Assembly (NCBI GenBank): GCA_019614645.1
Contig: JABWDB010000014.1
Coordinates: 1,488,001 to 1,552,000 of the forward strand
DNA length: 64,000 bases
DNA from: Stratiolaelaps scimitus
Taxonomy: Eukaryota; Arthropoda; Arachnida; Mesostigmata; Laelapidae
Direction of reading: 5' to 3'
Under the pieces are notes generated by a model, which had not been told where the DNA came from, ran no database searches, and worked only from the letters and a program-made list of their open reading frames with translations. Shown piece after piece: positions 23,948-37,800 of this stretch. Both the position numbers and the translations under genes were made by a program. The first letter of the stretch is position 1. Each line of letters begins with the position of its first letter.

Positions 23948-24932
23948 CGAGAGAGCGCGAGAGAGAGCGCGCGAGAGCCGATAGCTGCTTAATGTCCGTT
24001 AATTAATGTCTGGACCTTTCTCTTCTGCAGTCGGGGTTCCCAAATTTAAAAAGAAAACACCCACGTTCGGTGCCGGACTTTCTCGCCATTGCGCTGCTTC
24101 GTGGCCATCGTTGGTTTTGGAAGAACGAAACTCTTTTCTTCGACTCGACCCTTCAGTCAGTTCACTTTCACACTACTGCTGTTGCTGCAGCTGCAACAGC
24201 AGCGGCTGCAGCTACTTCTGGTGGCGTCGCCACTTACTTTTATCTATGCGTGGACTACTTAACGGTACGGTGATCTTGGCGTCGGTCATCTCCTAACAAC
24301 AGTTCTAAAACAGTTGCCTTCTCATCGGCGCGCCAGAAGCGAAAACGGTGAAAAAAAGCCAGTCAACGCTGTAGTAGTTCTACAGCGGCATTGCTACAGT
24401 AGCTGTGGCTGTAGTACTAGTCGAAATAGTCTAGGTGGTGGTGGTGGTGCTAGTGGTTATATTATATAGTAAACCTGGCGATGTTTAGCGCGCGGGCCGA
24501 TTCCGTGGTGCTTCCGATTCCGAGCCAGCGTTCGCGCCAGTCAGCCGGAGATCTAGCAGCGAGCGGATGACGATGACGACGACGATAACAACGCCGCCGC
24601 CGCCGTCGACTATAGAAAGTCATTGAACTTTGGCTGCTTGCCGGCGCTAAACGACGTCAGCGGCCGCTCGGAAATCGTCGGCATAGAAAACGGAGCAGGG
24701 CTCAGCTGGTCGGCTCGTAGCGCGAAGATCTGGTGGCGGGCCCGTAACGCCCGTAGCAGCACTGAAGCACGAATGAAGCTGGCTGGGCTCTTCAGGAAGG
24801 CAAGACGCGGCACGTCAGCAGGCCGCGAGATCTGTCCTGCCGCTGTGTTCCCGCTCGCCCCGTCGTCCAATACTCCACATTGGTGTATGCCGCTGTATGT
24901 GGACGTACATGACCATCGAATTTCTTGGACCT

Positions 24933-25526
24933 TCATGTTCTTGTTGTGTTATTATCCACTCGGGCAGTGTCCACCGCCGCCTCCGTCCCGGCGCTCCCGC
25001 CACTCGGATCCGCCTGTGAATCAGGGGAGAGATATAGAGGAAAAGAACAAGGGGGTGGAGTATTGCCTTGTACATCGCTGTGGTGGCGGTGGTGGTGGTG
25101 TTGGTGAAGAACGTGCCAACGGTCGGGCAGTGGAAAAGTGGATGTCGCATGCTTCGATGGTGGCTGATCTGCCGATGAAGGCAGATCAGTCGGGCAGCGG
25201 TTGACTTGCTGTTGCCGATCGTGGTGGTGGTGGTGGTTGTGCTGTTGTTGCTGCTGTTGCTGTTGTTGTTGTTGTTGTACCGCCTGCGGCGCAGGGCCCT
25301 GGATAATCATCGGGTCGAAGTCGCCAAAGAGATTCTGTTTGCTTAAAGTGCTTCTTGCCGTTGCTTGATGATATTTCTTCAATGAGGACGCCGCGCGCAC
25401 GTCCAACAACGAAAGATAGAGCAAAGCAGAGGGGATAAAAGAGTAAACGAAACCAAAGATGAGATGGTCATCGCACCAGCAGTGTTCAGTTGTGTAGATG
25501 AGACTCCCCTTCTTGTCGACGCACAA
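24933..25526 (-). CDS. Unassigned Gln/His-rich open frame
   Basis: A 197-codon minus-strand frame without an upstream ATG. It has a hydrophobic start (FVYSFIPSALLYLSLLDVRA), an ordinary-looking stretch (LSKQNLFGDFDPMIIQG), then a Gln run coded by CAA/CAG at 25243-25280 and a His run, then Ser/Pro-rich sequence. Such tracts occur in real arthropod regulatory proteins but also arise from (CAA)n and (CAC)n repeats. The plus strand is open over much of the same region too. Confidence 0.18.
   Translation of the reverse strand: MCVDKKGSLIYTTEHCWCDDHLIFGFVYSFIPSALLYLSLLDVRAASSLKKYHQATARSTLSKQNLFGDFDPMIIQGPAPQAVQQQQQQQQQQQQHNHHHHHDRQQQVNRCPTDLPSSADQPPSKHATSTFPLPDRWHVLHQHHHHRHHSDVQGNTPPPCSFPLYLSPDSQADPSGGSAGTEAAVDTARVDNNTTRT
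25243..25280. repeat. (TGT/TGC)n repeat
   Basis: Mixed TGT and TGC units that encode the Gln run on the minus strand. Confidence 0.85.
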
Positions 25527-28500
25527 GTCTACAGCTTCAGCTTGTGTTCTGTGTCAGCAGCACTGTATCAACCGTAGCGGAGAAGAACCATGTCGATGCC
25601 TGCAATTATCGAGCGGCTTAAATCCAGAGACATTTAAGAGAATATGTTTTCAAATTGTGGAATTTAGCATTACTTGGTAGCTTGGGTAGCGTGCGTTCAC
25701 GCTGGTCACGCACTGTTATGTCCGGTGTTCGATTTGAAAGCTGGGGCCCTATTGGCAATTTATTGTTGAGTACATTCCACATGTTAACCTTAGCCCGAGG
25801 ACTCTTGTCATAGAGCTGCGTCTTCAACGGATCCCGAGGCCTTGTCGAGTGTGCGCCACATAAACGTGCCTCCTTCGTAGGCAATGCGCTCATAGCATTA
25901 CTTCCGTTCAACTTCAAGTTCAAGAGAACCTTTAAAAGCCAAAGGCGAGAAGCAGCATCGTACACTTTGTAGAGTAAACATAACTATAAACTAAACTAGT
26001 TATACTACTATTGTATAACACACTTCAGAACAGCGACTCCACATGGTTTAGGAACATTAGAACTGTATTGGCATTACCGATATATTTTCTTGTGCGTCAA
26101 AACAGCATTATGCATTGTATGTTCGAAGCAATCACTCTCAACGTTGAAAAAGGCGATCGATGCCAATAAGGAGCTGACAGCGATAGCATCCTTTTAAACC
26201 GTTGGCTAACGACAGACCAATTGTTGTCGCTCCGATAGGTTAAAGGTCTCCGCTATCGATAACAGAGATGGCGACCCCTTCTCCGGATTCCCCAGTGGAA
26301 TTGCCTCATATATTCGTGTAAATCTATTCCGATTCGACTTTCGGAGTCGTCTCGCGTCAAGAGTTCCCTTCCTCGATTCCTCTCTCTCTCTCCCCCTCGC
26401 TGCCTCTCTATAAATTTCAAGCAAGTCTACTGCTGATGGAATCGACTGAATTGGTATCATTTTCAACGAGCGAGAATTCGCTTCTTCACGAAAACATCTG
26501 GTCAGGCCGAGTTATGGGAAGGTCCACTTACTTGCTGATGGATATGTGGGAGAATCAAGTTTCAACAAATGACCTATGCGCAGAGTGTAGCATTGCCGAT
26601 GAGCGACCTTGATTGAAGGAGTCCACCAAGGTCGACTTTATTATATGAAGAAATTTTGCTCATTTGTGGACCCGTACGCCGTTCAGAGTCTAACCGCTTG
26701 CCTCGGCAACCTCCCGTTCATCCAAATGCGAAACTAGATACGCTTTACCTGCCACATACGTCTCGCTGCATAGTAGTGCATTATATGTAAATGGGACAGC
26801 TTTATTGATTTATTTAAGGAACAGCATACAATGCTTAAGTTCCCTTATATGCCATGCAACGGATTCGAACCTGCAATGTTCCTGCATACAATATATGTTA
26901 AGGTTTTCCCACTCCTCTACACCCAGGCCTAACCTGCAAGCAGCCAGCTGTACGCTGGTCATCACTGGAGCTTATAGGACACACCCACACGCGCTCGTGG
27001 CCTGTCGCCAAGCGGAAAGGTGACACATGCACGTTCAAGTCAATTATACATATTCTATCTATCTATATTGTCTCAACTATACGAATAGTGTTGCTTTGCC
27101 AAAGCACCAGCCCCTGAATGTCGATTTTTTGCTTTTTGTCTTGGACAAGATGTGAAAGGAAGAATTATTGCTGACTGCTTCGACTGTCGGGGTTCATTGG
27201 TCTGTTGGCTGGCAGACCTGCCGCTCGAGTGGCAGCCTTCAGCAAAATTGTTGACAGTCGGAACGGCCCTGTTTCGGCTTTTTACCTGCACCCTCGAGCG
27301 TCGTCGAGCGCCGCCTCCTGCCGCGGAAGGCAGGCCAATCTGAAGAGGGCCCTACCCTTCTCGATATTGATAACGTGAGCGTTCTTTCGCAGATGATCAT
27401 TATCGGCTTCGCCACACACGTTCTGGCTTTAGCAATAAGTATATAATAAATTATTATTCAACAACGCTCATTTTAATTATTTCCTTCGATAACATCTTGT
27501 TAGAATAGCAGCCCTGTGAACTTGTGGCACGGCTTGTGTGCATACAAATGTCACATGCGGGCAAATATCCATTGCGATGGATACTAGAACAATGTCTTTT
27601 ACTATTCTTGTTATTTTTATTATTATTATCAGTTAGCGATGTGTGTGTGTGTGCATCTGCTTAATGAATATCTAAAGAATAGTGAGCTTGTACGGGGACA
27701 CGTGCAAGCCTGATTAGGCCATCTAAATGCATGCACTGCCTATACCATCTCCGGGCCTTAACTTTCCAGCTGCTTATGATCAGAACGAGAATCCGGACTC
27801 GATCACCAGGCAACCAGGTGCATCACCCGATACCTTATATAACAAATTGCGTTTTTCGTTCTTGTCTGCCCTCTACCAGTAAAACACGGGCACACACATG
27901 TTTGCTTAGATCCTGAGTGGCTTAGAACAGCCGGCCCAGAATACAAACAAAAGAGAAACATCTAAACTCAATTATGACCATTTACACAAACCAAACATGA
28001 TAATGACGGTAATAATGATGATGAGGGCGATAGAGATGGGGGAGCCAGAATCGCCACAACCATCACGTAAACCGCATTCGTCATATTAACAAGCGTCATG
28101 AATGGTGCGCTACGCTGGCCATTTTCCAACACTTGTTTATCATGTGTTTGTCGCGTGCGTCGCGTATCATAAATGCAATTTCAATTTAACTCATCCACCA
28201 TTGAACCGGCCGGCAACTCAATATGCCACCGAATCTTTCGGACGAAGTGAGGCTATGGGTTCGCTCCCAATTTGTCGCCGCCCGACTTCGTCTCGCTCTC
28301 TCTCTCTCTCAGCCTCGTTACCGCCTGACCTCTCCTCTGTGTCCTTGTTGCTGCTGTTGGACGCTGTTTTCAGTCTACTACTTGTTATCAATATCGCACT
28401 CGTATTTGGAGCATTTCGACGAGCAGCGCTATGCTTTGGGTTCCAACTCGTTCCGTCCCCAAACGTTCGTTTCTAGCTCCATTCAGCGTTTACTGCCACC

Positions 28501-30164
28501 CGCGGTACGTCAGTGTCGCTCGTCAGGTCAACGCGCACCGAGCACTTCGAGCGCTGCATGCTAACGGCAAGCTGACACGGTGGCAGTTGCGTAAGCTGGC
28601 ATGGCAACGCTTCTGACGGAGAGCCATTGACTGGCTAAGTCGGCGAGCTCACGAACCCCCAGCCAGAAGAAGGGTCTCCGGTCTTTTCACGAACGATTTG
28701 TCCACTTTTCACACACAACGAGGTGGGGGAGGCACAGCTGAGACCGACAGCCGACCCAAAGCGATAACGCACCGCTGTGTCCTCAGTTCGTAATCTACTC
28801 GTATCTGGCGTACGCATGCCGCTCACCACCCGTTGCAATCAGATCGGTCTGTCCGATCGTCGAAATACATCTATCTGCCTGTTCCAGTTCGACGCAAGAC
28901 GTCCCTCATTCACTTCACGGTTGCTTAGACGCAGTTTAGGGTTCGGCTTGCCAGCCAGCCGTTGATGCCATTCGCTTGGCGTTAATGCATCAGCCAGTCG
29001 GCCAGCCGCCCAGCCAGCAAAGAAACATAGAGATAAAGAAACACACAAAATCACAGCTCTCAGTATTCTATTCTATTAAGGTAGTACGAGCAATAAGGAA
29101 TACGCTGACGCCTAATCGAATGAAATCGGTTGGAAGTTAAACGGATCGATGAGAGGAGATCCTGCGACAGACGATGCGCGGCTTGAGTTCGCGTATACAT
29201 TCACAAGCGTTTGTGCTATGCGTGCGCCGCAAATTGAGCTGAGCGAAATTTGGTGAAGCAGCCCACTTACAACACAGGTGATAATGATGGTGTGATACAA
29301 GCCAAACGACTAGCTCGATTCAGCCAGCTACACCATTCGAGTGGAGAAATATGAAAATAAATGAACGACTCTCGTCGGGCTCCTGTTTCATTTTGACGGC
29401 AGAACTTTGTAAGCCCCGTCTCGAGCGATGTCTTGATGACAGGAAGCCGATATTGTCCGTTCTTGACGGCAAGATAGTTCAAGATATGATGAAATATATA
29501 TAGATATATGTATACGCATGCGTTTACCACAGTGCACACGTAAATACTAACAAATGGGACACTTCAGCCCATCCACCCGCTTGTGGATACTGACTGTCTC
29601 TCTGATCCGTTCTCTGCCTCCGGCCTCCTGCTGGGGCCTCTGGTGACTACGGGCATTGTTGGCCGCCTTCAACTCACGAAGAAACACTGGATCAATGGAG
29701 CATTTTAATAGCGTAGTATGACAGCTAAAGATACAGATGACTTAGGCTAGAAACATTAACTCGAAAAGGATAAGGCCATGACAGAATCCTCGATAAACGT
29801 TTACTTGCGAATTATAATAATATGCTTACGGCCTATGATTAAATTCTTGTACTCGTCCATGTACAGGGTGAACGATAAGAGTTGTACGATAAGCGAGCAT
29901 CTACCAGCATCTATTAATGCTGTAACTTGCCGGTAAAATATGCTGTCTATTATTTATGACCATTACGATTGTGGTTCGCATAGTTGCAACACAATATATG
30001 ACACTAATTAAGGACACTGCAAGACACGAATCTGTCGACTACTCTTCGACACTGTTTGAGCTTTGCTGCGCGGATAAGTTTCGACACATAGCGATTATAT
30101 GGGGTTTGACTTGTGTTTGTACTTTGGTCTGTCTCTCATTTCTCGTATTTCTCTCTGCCTGCAG
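25527..30164. other. No supportable gene; upstream exon of lectin receptor expected but not found
   Basis: I looked for a signal-peptide exon ending in phase 1, needed by the exon at 30165, and found no convincing one here. A candidate frame at 28102-28476 contains hydrophobic stretches but no fitting donor. It contains the 26.87 kb B-box fragment and an ACAGGGTG motif at 29863. Confidence 0.5.
26820..26900 (-). mobile_element. tRNA-like B-box fragment
   Basis: On the minus strand GCAGGTTCGAATCC (26861-26874) is an excellent Pol III B box. The flanks contain a short inverted repeat of AACAGCATACAATGC type but no clear A box. It may be the tRNA-related part of a SINE. Confidence 0.25.
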
Positions 30165-30309
30165 TTCTCAACGTGGCGGCTGGCAAGGCCCCTTTGCAGT
30201 CATCGACGATGGGCGGCGGTATCCCACAGAAGGCCGTTGACGGCTCGACGTCGCCGTACTTCAATCCGGACACGTGCTCTCTAACCGAAGCGGAACCGAG
30301 TCCCTGGTG
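30165..30309 (+). CDS. Lectin receptor exon: first third of FTP domain
   Basis: The acceptor follows a pyrimidine-rich run ending CTGCAG at 30164, and the donor is TG|GTAAGT. The exon enters in phase 1 and leaves in phase 2. It encodes the FTP opening: the LNVAAGKAPLQSST stretch, a GGG, the AVDGSTSPYF motif, and TEAEPSPWW, which is the family's metal-site and Trp-Trp region. The split Trp codon is completed by the exon at 34123. This is the most upstream exon of the gene that I can support. Confidence 0.85.
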
Positions 30310-31741
30310 GTAAGTTAACCAGTTAAGCTTTTCGGTTATTTTAGCTACATGGAAGAAATACGCACACAATTGAACTGCCAATTCGTCGTCATATTTGTAT
30401 TCAGTATGCAAGAGACTTTGAACAGCTTGTCAAATGGAAAAATAGATTATCTACAAAGTTTTGCTACGAACCCTTCTAGACGTGTGATTCGGCTCATTGC
30501 TGTTTAAGTGTATCGTTATTAATATTATTATTACTATTATTATTATTTTGTCATTTTGTAAATATGATCTATTATATTGTACACGGAGTATCTAGTCGGA
30601 TAGATAAACGAGTACCAATTTGACGGCTTCATACAGTAATCGGGTGTTTATATGTATATGCATTTCTATGTAAAATGAATTATTGATTCTTCCTAACAGT
30701 GGCACGTATCTGTTTCGCTTGCCTCGATATGCACATGGCAAGTTGCACACCAGGGCGATACGGTGAACGCTTCTTGTGCATACATATTGTTTGTGGATTT
30801 TGCTCGCTTATTGATTGCAACTATTGGGAGCCCCTACTCCGCCTTCCCGTCTGTGTAGAACACGTATGATACTAAACTAATGGCCGAGTTTAAACGTCAG
30901 CCATGCAGATGCACTACAGCCGAAGAAAAGCTGCATTGTCAACAATATCGGAGTATCAGCTAGCAACCAGTTTTCGAGCGGGAACATGCTGGGGACGGCG
31001 TCGTGCATCGCCAACCCTCGAGGGCTGACAGACTAATTCGGATACGGACTTCACCTCGTTTGTCGATTACTTTAATTGAATCTAGTGACGAGAAATAGCA
31101 ACAGAAAAAAGCTGCCCATCTCGGTATAGCAGCTGAGGCACCGGTGACGCCGGCAGTGTTCCTGCTCTGACGGCCCTCGACGTCGTCGTCGGCGGCGGCG
31201 GCGGAAGAACTCGAGCCGAACTCAATTATATCACATTATGCCATTAAACGTTAGCAGATCATTGAATCATGGGACGACCCTTTCTTCTCGTTGCGGAAAA
31301 AATTTGTCCAGCCACTTTTGAGTTCTATGCATCTGATTGATATGGTTGGATCACGGTGTCTGTGGACGAAAATGAACGCGTAGATGGTCAATCGCCCCAA
31401 GCGACGGGTCCACTGGAGAAATCGCCAAATTGTTTTAGCGATTAATACCCCGATGCCTCCTAAATAATAATAATCTATGTAATAATATAATTGCATATAA
31501 GACAAACGCTGCTGTTTCACTTGGATTATAATGTGTAATGTCTATAAGTTGTATACACATGCCTGGAAAATATATATATATATACACACACTGTGCAAAG
31601 ATAAATGAGGTAACATCTATCCATAGAAAATAATAATAATAATAATAATAAATTGCTTTTCAAACTGTTCAGCCACTTAACCATTTTATGGCCTCTGTGA
31701 AACATCTGCTATTGCCAACAAACACCCGAAAATGGCGAGAC

Positions 31742-31779
<38 letters not shown>

Positions 31780-34700
31780 CAGTCGTTAGAGTTGTGCTTC
31801 GAGCATACGCCTCGATCGATCGATCTATGGCTGTAACTGTCAATCGACGAATGGACCCGTGCACTGGCCGGCGGCCATCGTCGATCCTGACGGGTCACTG
31901 TCGTCAACAGTCATTGTTTCTAGGCTTTGGTTCTCGCAGAATTTAAATAGTTAGTGACAGGACAGATTATATATAATCTAGAGGACATGACCAAAAGAGG
32001 GGTGTTAAGATTTCCAAAAGGGAGAGAGAGAGAGTGACTGAAAAAGGTTCTTATGCTGCTGCTCCGACACTCAAATCGCAGTGATCTATCTACCCACACT
32101 GTGCAGCACTTGCAGTGCAGATTCCAGAATCTCTCTCAATGTTGTGTGTTGCGAGCTTCGGGCGCGACCCCTCGAGACACCGTCGTTCATCGCCGGTCAA
32201 CTACACACAAATACACACTACACGCACGCGAGCAGATAAATTTCATTCGCAGATTCTCAAAAGTCGTTAGCAATCGTAGCGTCCATTGTTGTGGTCAAGA
32301 TGACATGGCAAAGCCGAAGAGATGCAGCGATTCGAAGGCAGAGATGTCCCTTCTATCCTAAGTCTCGTCTTTGTTATATATTTTTTCCTATTCTCTGACA
32401 ATATATCTGTCTATATAGTATAGGCAAAATAAGATGGGCCAGCATGGTAATTCATTTAGAGCAATTTTCCTTCTTTGTTTTTCCAAAGGTGGACCCGTAC
32501 ATAGAAAAATTCACCACCAATCAAATCCTAGATAACTGTATCCCGCCAGCGCTTGAAGATCTTCACCAAAGTTTGATGCACCCTGAGACCCTTTTGTGAA
32601 CTTTCGTTTCTCGGTCTCTGCTTGGGTATACACTGTACCATCTGCACACGTATTAGCAGAGACATGACAGAGACAACTTGAAGCGAAAGTTGTCCTCGGA
32701 ATTAAAATTTCGTTAGCCCTCCATAGTGTTGCGTAAGTTTCCGAACATCCTCTATATACAAGCAGACAACACAGAAACACAGCGGTTGCGAACGTTTGTA
32801 CGTATCAGTGTATGGGTTTTTGTATATCTTTGACGAAACGCACAAGGATAATATATATTATGTTATGGCTGGAGAAAAAATACGGTTGTAATAGTATTGC
32901 AGAAGTAGAACAGTAGTAGCAGTTGGGAGATGTTGCTCGAGATGATGTGATTCGAACCTGCTGGCTTCTACCGTGTCGATGGTATTCCTGACGAAGCGGG
33001 ACCAGGGCCTCAGGATATAACGTATATACACTATGGGGGCCAATGCGCTCAGTACTGGAGGAGCACACACTCACCCACCCGCCTACCCACAGGACATAAC
33101 AGGACATCAGCAGAGGATGGTGTAAGAGAAGGCCGCTGTCGGCCTTGTAACCTACCGTCGGCCGTAACCTACCTATCTACGCTGTTGTATGACAAGGGCA
33201 CGGGGAAGGCTATTCGCCTTTGTGAGCCTCTCCGATGAATGTAGGCCGGCGCACCAGCTGACGTTCTTCGTCTCGTCCCTCTCTCTCTCGCCCACGTCAA
33301 GCTTTAATATACGGCACCGGTACTCCTGACTCCTGTTCTCTCATTGTTCTCCCCTTCCTTTGGTGGATCTCCCACTTCGTCGTCCTGATATGCTTCGACT
33401 CAGAGGTATGGCCTAGCCCCAAGATGGCAATCCCCAAGAGAGCACTCACACCCTCACCGACTTCACGGTCCTCCACATACTCACTCACAGTGTTGCTCTA
33501 ACCCAACGTGCTGCCCACAGCATTTACGTAGCTCCGCTACTGCTGCTGCTGCTGTTCTTATTGTTCTTACTTCGCGTTGCCTCCTATATTGTTCTGCTAC
33601 TCGATCCCAGGCATCGGCTGCAAAATAAACAAAACTGGCAAGTGACATTGTAGCTGAGGCTGCGCCGTTGCATCCGCAGGGGGCGTTCGTTGGATGGGGG
33701 TCGCTATTTGTGTGTACAAATATGTCGCACGGACCGAGTCAAACTGCCTATTACGGCATAGCATGTGGCATACGTAGACAGCCCCGACACGTCAGCGATG
33801 TGAAAGCCACTGTTAATGAGAATTCCAAGAACTGACTGGTGAATCGTACGACTACTCGTCTGTCCGCCGTAATATTAATAATAACTATTCTTCTACGGCC
33901 GCATAGCTGTGCAATTTTGCTGATACGTCTACCATATTTCTAGAGTGCATCTCTCTCTCTCTATGTATATATATATATATAAATATATAATAGTCGTCTC
34001 ACAGCAATCGTCATATAATAAAAATTATGATAATTGCATCGATGTTTATATCGTCTTTGTTGCATATGTGTTCCGTCACCTCATCATTATCATATGTTTC
34101 AATTCTTGACATGTATTTACAGGTACGTCAACCTGTTGGAGCCTTATGTCGTTCAGCTCGTACGCATTGATTTCGGTCAGAGCTGTTGTGGGGATCAAGG
34201 TCAGGCGACGATCGTTGTCCGTGTCGGCAACAACCGACCCGACCTTGACGTCAACCCTATCTGTAACAAGTACACGGGCTTCATCGAGGAGGGTCGACCT
34301 CTTTTCCTGCCGTGCACAACGGCAATGTCCGGCGCATTCGTCAGCGTTCACTTCCTCTCCAATCCTGAGCATCCGCTGTCGCTGTGCGAGTTCTTTGTCT
34401 ATACCGACCAGGCGCTGCCTGTCGAGCGGTGTCCTTCGTTCCGCGACCAGCCCCTAGGCTCGGTAGCCACCTATAATGGCAAGTGCTACATATTCTACAA
34501 CAACCAACAGCGTACGTTCGACGATGCCAATAGCACGTGTGAGGAGCGTGGCGGATCGCTGGTTGACGAGACATCGCCAGCTCTGCAGGGCTTCCTTTCT
34601 TGGGAACTCTATCGGCGGCACCGCAATGACCCTCGTGGCCAGTACTGGATGGGCGCTACGCGCGATCCCGACGACGCCAATAACTGGCGATGGATGAACG

Positions 34701-34858
34701 GCGACAACGTCACCGTCTCGTTCTGGAACAGCCCCGGAGGTGATGAACACTGCGCTAAATTTGACGGCTCAAGGGGATGGCTATGGAGCGATACGGACTG
34801 CGATCGAAAGCTCAATTTTATCTGCCAACACCGTAAGTCCCCTTTTGTTTCCACGTTA

Positions 34859-34894
<36 letters not shown>

Positions 34895-37800
34895 CGCGAT
34901 GCTGACCTTAGTGAAGACCTGTGAAGAAAAAAACTCATGACCGTCTTTGGCTTAACTCATACAAAATGCCTCTAAATGTCTCAACAGGACCCAAAACCTG
35001 CGGAAAACCAGAGCGCCCCCCGAATTCGACGGTGCTAGCTACAAGCTTCGAAGTGAACTCCGTCATTGAGTACAAATGCGATCCTGGAAACCTGCTCATT
35101 GGTCCTAATATTCGAACCTGCCTATCTACAGGATTCTTCTCAGAGTATTCGCCTCGGTGTAAATGTGAGTGCATTTGAATTATCTCTCTTTTGTACTTGA
35201 GTTTGATTTGTGATCTTTATGAATTTTTAAGTCCAACCTCCCTGATCTATTATTCGTGATGTAATGTTAATTCTACGGTTCGAAAGTTCATTCTTTGAAC
35301 TGACTCTCAGCTGTTCCCCTATGTGACACTTAATATTAGGTATTACCACAAGAAGATGTCGAAAGTACAGGATGCTCGGGAAGTTATGCACCCCTATAGT
35401 GTTGAAAACAGAAACGTAACCCGCCTTAGAAACGCCATGTAACTTGATAAAATAGACACGCTCTCATCGTTACGTAACACAACAGACATTTGAACGACTT
35501 CTTACTGAACACGTGACGTACTGTGCACCCTGTAACGTGCGACTTACTCTACACCCTGTATTTCTCTACAGTATGTGTTTCTCTCGTTAGGCCGCAAGCA
35601 GCCACAATATGTATATTGCACTACGTCCTTAGTAGATGGCCTTGCCTAAACTGAACCAGCTGAGAGAACACCGTCATATGGATAAGTATTTTAATCCATG
35701 CGGAATAGCGTTTCGATGAATATTATTTGAATACGCTTTGACTGCGAGCCAGCGGTTACCTCGTGTGGGCGAGGCCCACTTGTAGACTGCGATAGATCCT
35801 GCTTTTGAGACGACCGCTTTCAAGAAGCAATTTCCCTATTCGATTTCATGGAAGGCCAGTTACTCCAGTTGCAGGGTAACACAGAACGGTAAAACAAAAA
35901 GGGTATGTATGCTTCGTAAACGAAATCACTGCCAACATTATACTGCCTATTGACTGTGGTACAGGGAATATACACATTAACTCAGCAGATTCATAGGCGC
36001 ATAATGCAGTGCCATATTGCGGAACTCTCCTTTATCTGATTCGAGCACACCCTCAGTATTTTATGGTAATTCACATTCATCTTCAATTTTCGTGTAGTTT
36101 GAGAACTCCTCTTATTCGAAGAGGGTATATCACTTTACTGGACTCGAACCCATCGCCTCCAGCTTTTACATTGATTTCCTTTGATGTTTGTTTTCTTAAA
36201 TTCCTGCCTCTGATCGTTCCAATTAAGTTACATGGCCACTGAATAGTTTCCTGTTCCCGTTTTAATTAGTAAACTTATAAAATGCTTCTAATATGTGGTA
36301 AGCCAGCTACCACACAGCCGTCGGCATGTCCGCGCTATCAGACGCCACGGCAGATTCAAGTGGTGTTCACGACGGACCCACTGAACATGAGTATATATCG
36401 ATGCTCCACCTACTATATGGGCGTTCTCGTTTTCGGGGTCTTTTTCGCTAGCCGTCGAAGCCATATGGTATGCGGAGGCAATGCGGAGCCAGCCTCGAAA
36501 ACCGCACTCGCCATCCTCGGCTGTCTTCTCACCCATAGTATGATATTGCAGTCTATCCTGCTTTCCTGGTCCCTACCATCTAGCTAGCTAGCTCCTCTGT
36601 TAGGGACGGAGCGCCTAGCTGTTTGACCATGACTTCCTCGTGGTGTTCATTCCAACTTCTGGCCAGCAGAACTCGCTTGAAGGATCCACAAGTGCCGCTG
36701 GAACACCCATGCGGGCGGGCGGGCTGGCCGGCTGGCAAGCAGGCCCACAGATACTCACGGGTGGGGGGTTGTCAAGGGGACGACGACTGAACTCGACAGG
36801 CGAACTTGGCTGCGACGCTAAGCGGACCGAACTGCCAGGGAAGTGCTTCGGCACTCGCAGGATCACATCCTGGTACAGGACAGGCGGCGGTAATCCACCT
36901 CCCTCACCCAGCAGATATTACCCAGCACCTGGAATTCCGAGTGGATCTGCCAGAAAGAAAGGCGACGATCACATGATGGAAACGCCTCGTGTCTGGACGC
37001 TTCGAGGAAAGCCATGCAGAGGACTTCCTTCACCGTTATGCTCTACTTGAATTTCGCTCCTGCCGTTCTCTACCCGTTCGCTTCATTGCCCGCTCAGGCG
37101 GCTGGCTGACATCTGCTGCATATTATAATCATTAGTGTTCTGGTAGAACCCTGAGGACATTGAAGCTCTCAAGTATATGGGTCCGGCTTGATATCCATAG
37201 GGACTCCTCTTTCCATTCTTTTGTCTCCTCTGGGATAAAAGTCGCTGTGAGCGGCGACCACCAGTGTAGGTACTGAGGTACCGCATTTCTTTGCTGAACA
37301 ATTATGCCCTTCCGTTAAGTTCTGCGTTGACATTCGTTCGAAACGATAGGTGAAAATAGACTGATATTGAGACGAATATTTGGGGACACTACGAGGTGGG
37401 GGCACCGAGCTCATCGACATCTGCAGACGGCGGCAAAGAGACTTGTCTGCCCTTAGACCCTTAGAAAGCGACGCGCCAAGGCCTGCGGCAGTGTATCGAC
37501 TGCAAACACAAGGACTTCCGAAGCTGAGAGCGAGTGAACGAGCTCTAAGCGCAAGACAGGGTCTCCGTTGAAAGCAACGTAAAATGAGGCCGATTTTGCG
37601 AAACTGACGTGGGTGAATTTTTGTTTCACAATTTTATTCAAAACATATACACGAGTCACTGCTGGTGGATGAAACGGCGTCCTATCCACTGTTCTATCAC
37701 CCAATTGACTCACAGGAACCACGCTGTTCGTACTACTTTGCACGGAGTGGTTTGGCTTTCTGGAACTTTTCTCACGGAACTTTTCATTTCGTTCTGCTAT

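Larger units (their letters stand above)
17461..24932. other. No supportable gene
   Basis: Intergenic or intronic sequence with TA, poly-G and ATA repeats and the 19.9 and 22.5 kb structures. A minus-strand frame at 20235-20561 and a plus-strand frame at 23286-23648 were read and not recognised. From 24.48 kb the sequence becomes GC-rich. Confidence 0.55.

Noticed and set aside
28102..28564. Overlapping plus-strand frames just upstream of the lectin receptor
   Set aside because: They include a CT microsatellite, lack a plausible donor in phase 1 and have no signal peptide at the start.
34034..34122. Upstream ATG giving a longer N-terminus before the lectin-receptor exon at 34123
   Set aside because: The stretch includes the acceptor TTTACAG and reads as intron. 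The FTP domain continues from the exon at 30165 with a perfect phase and Trp-Trp junction.
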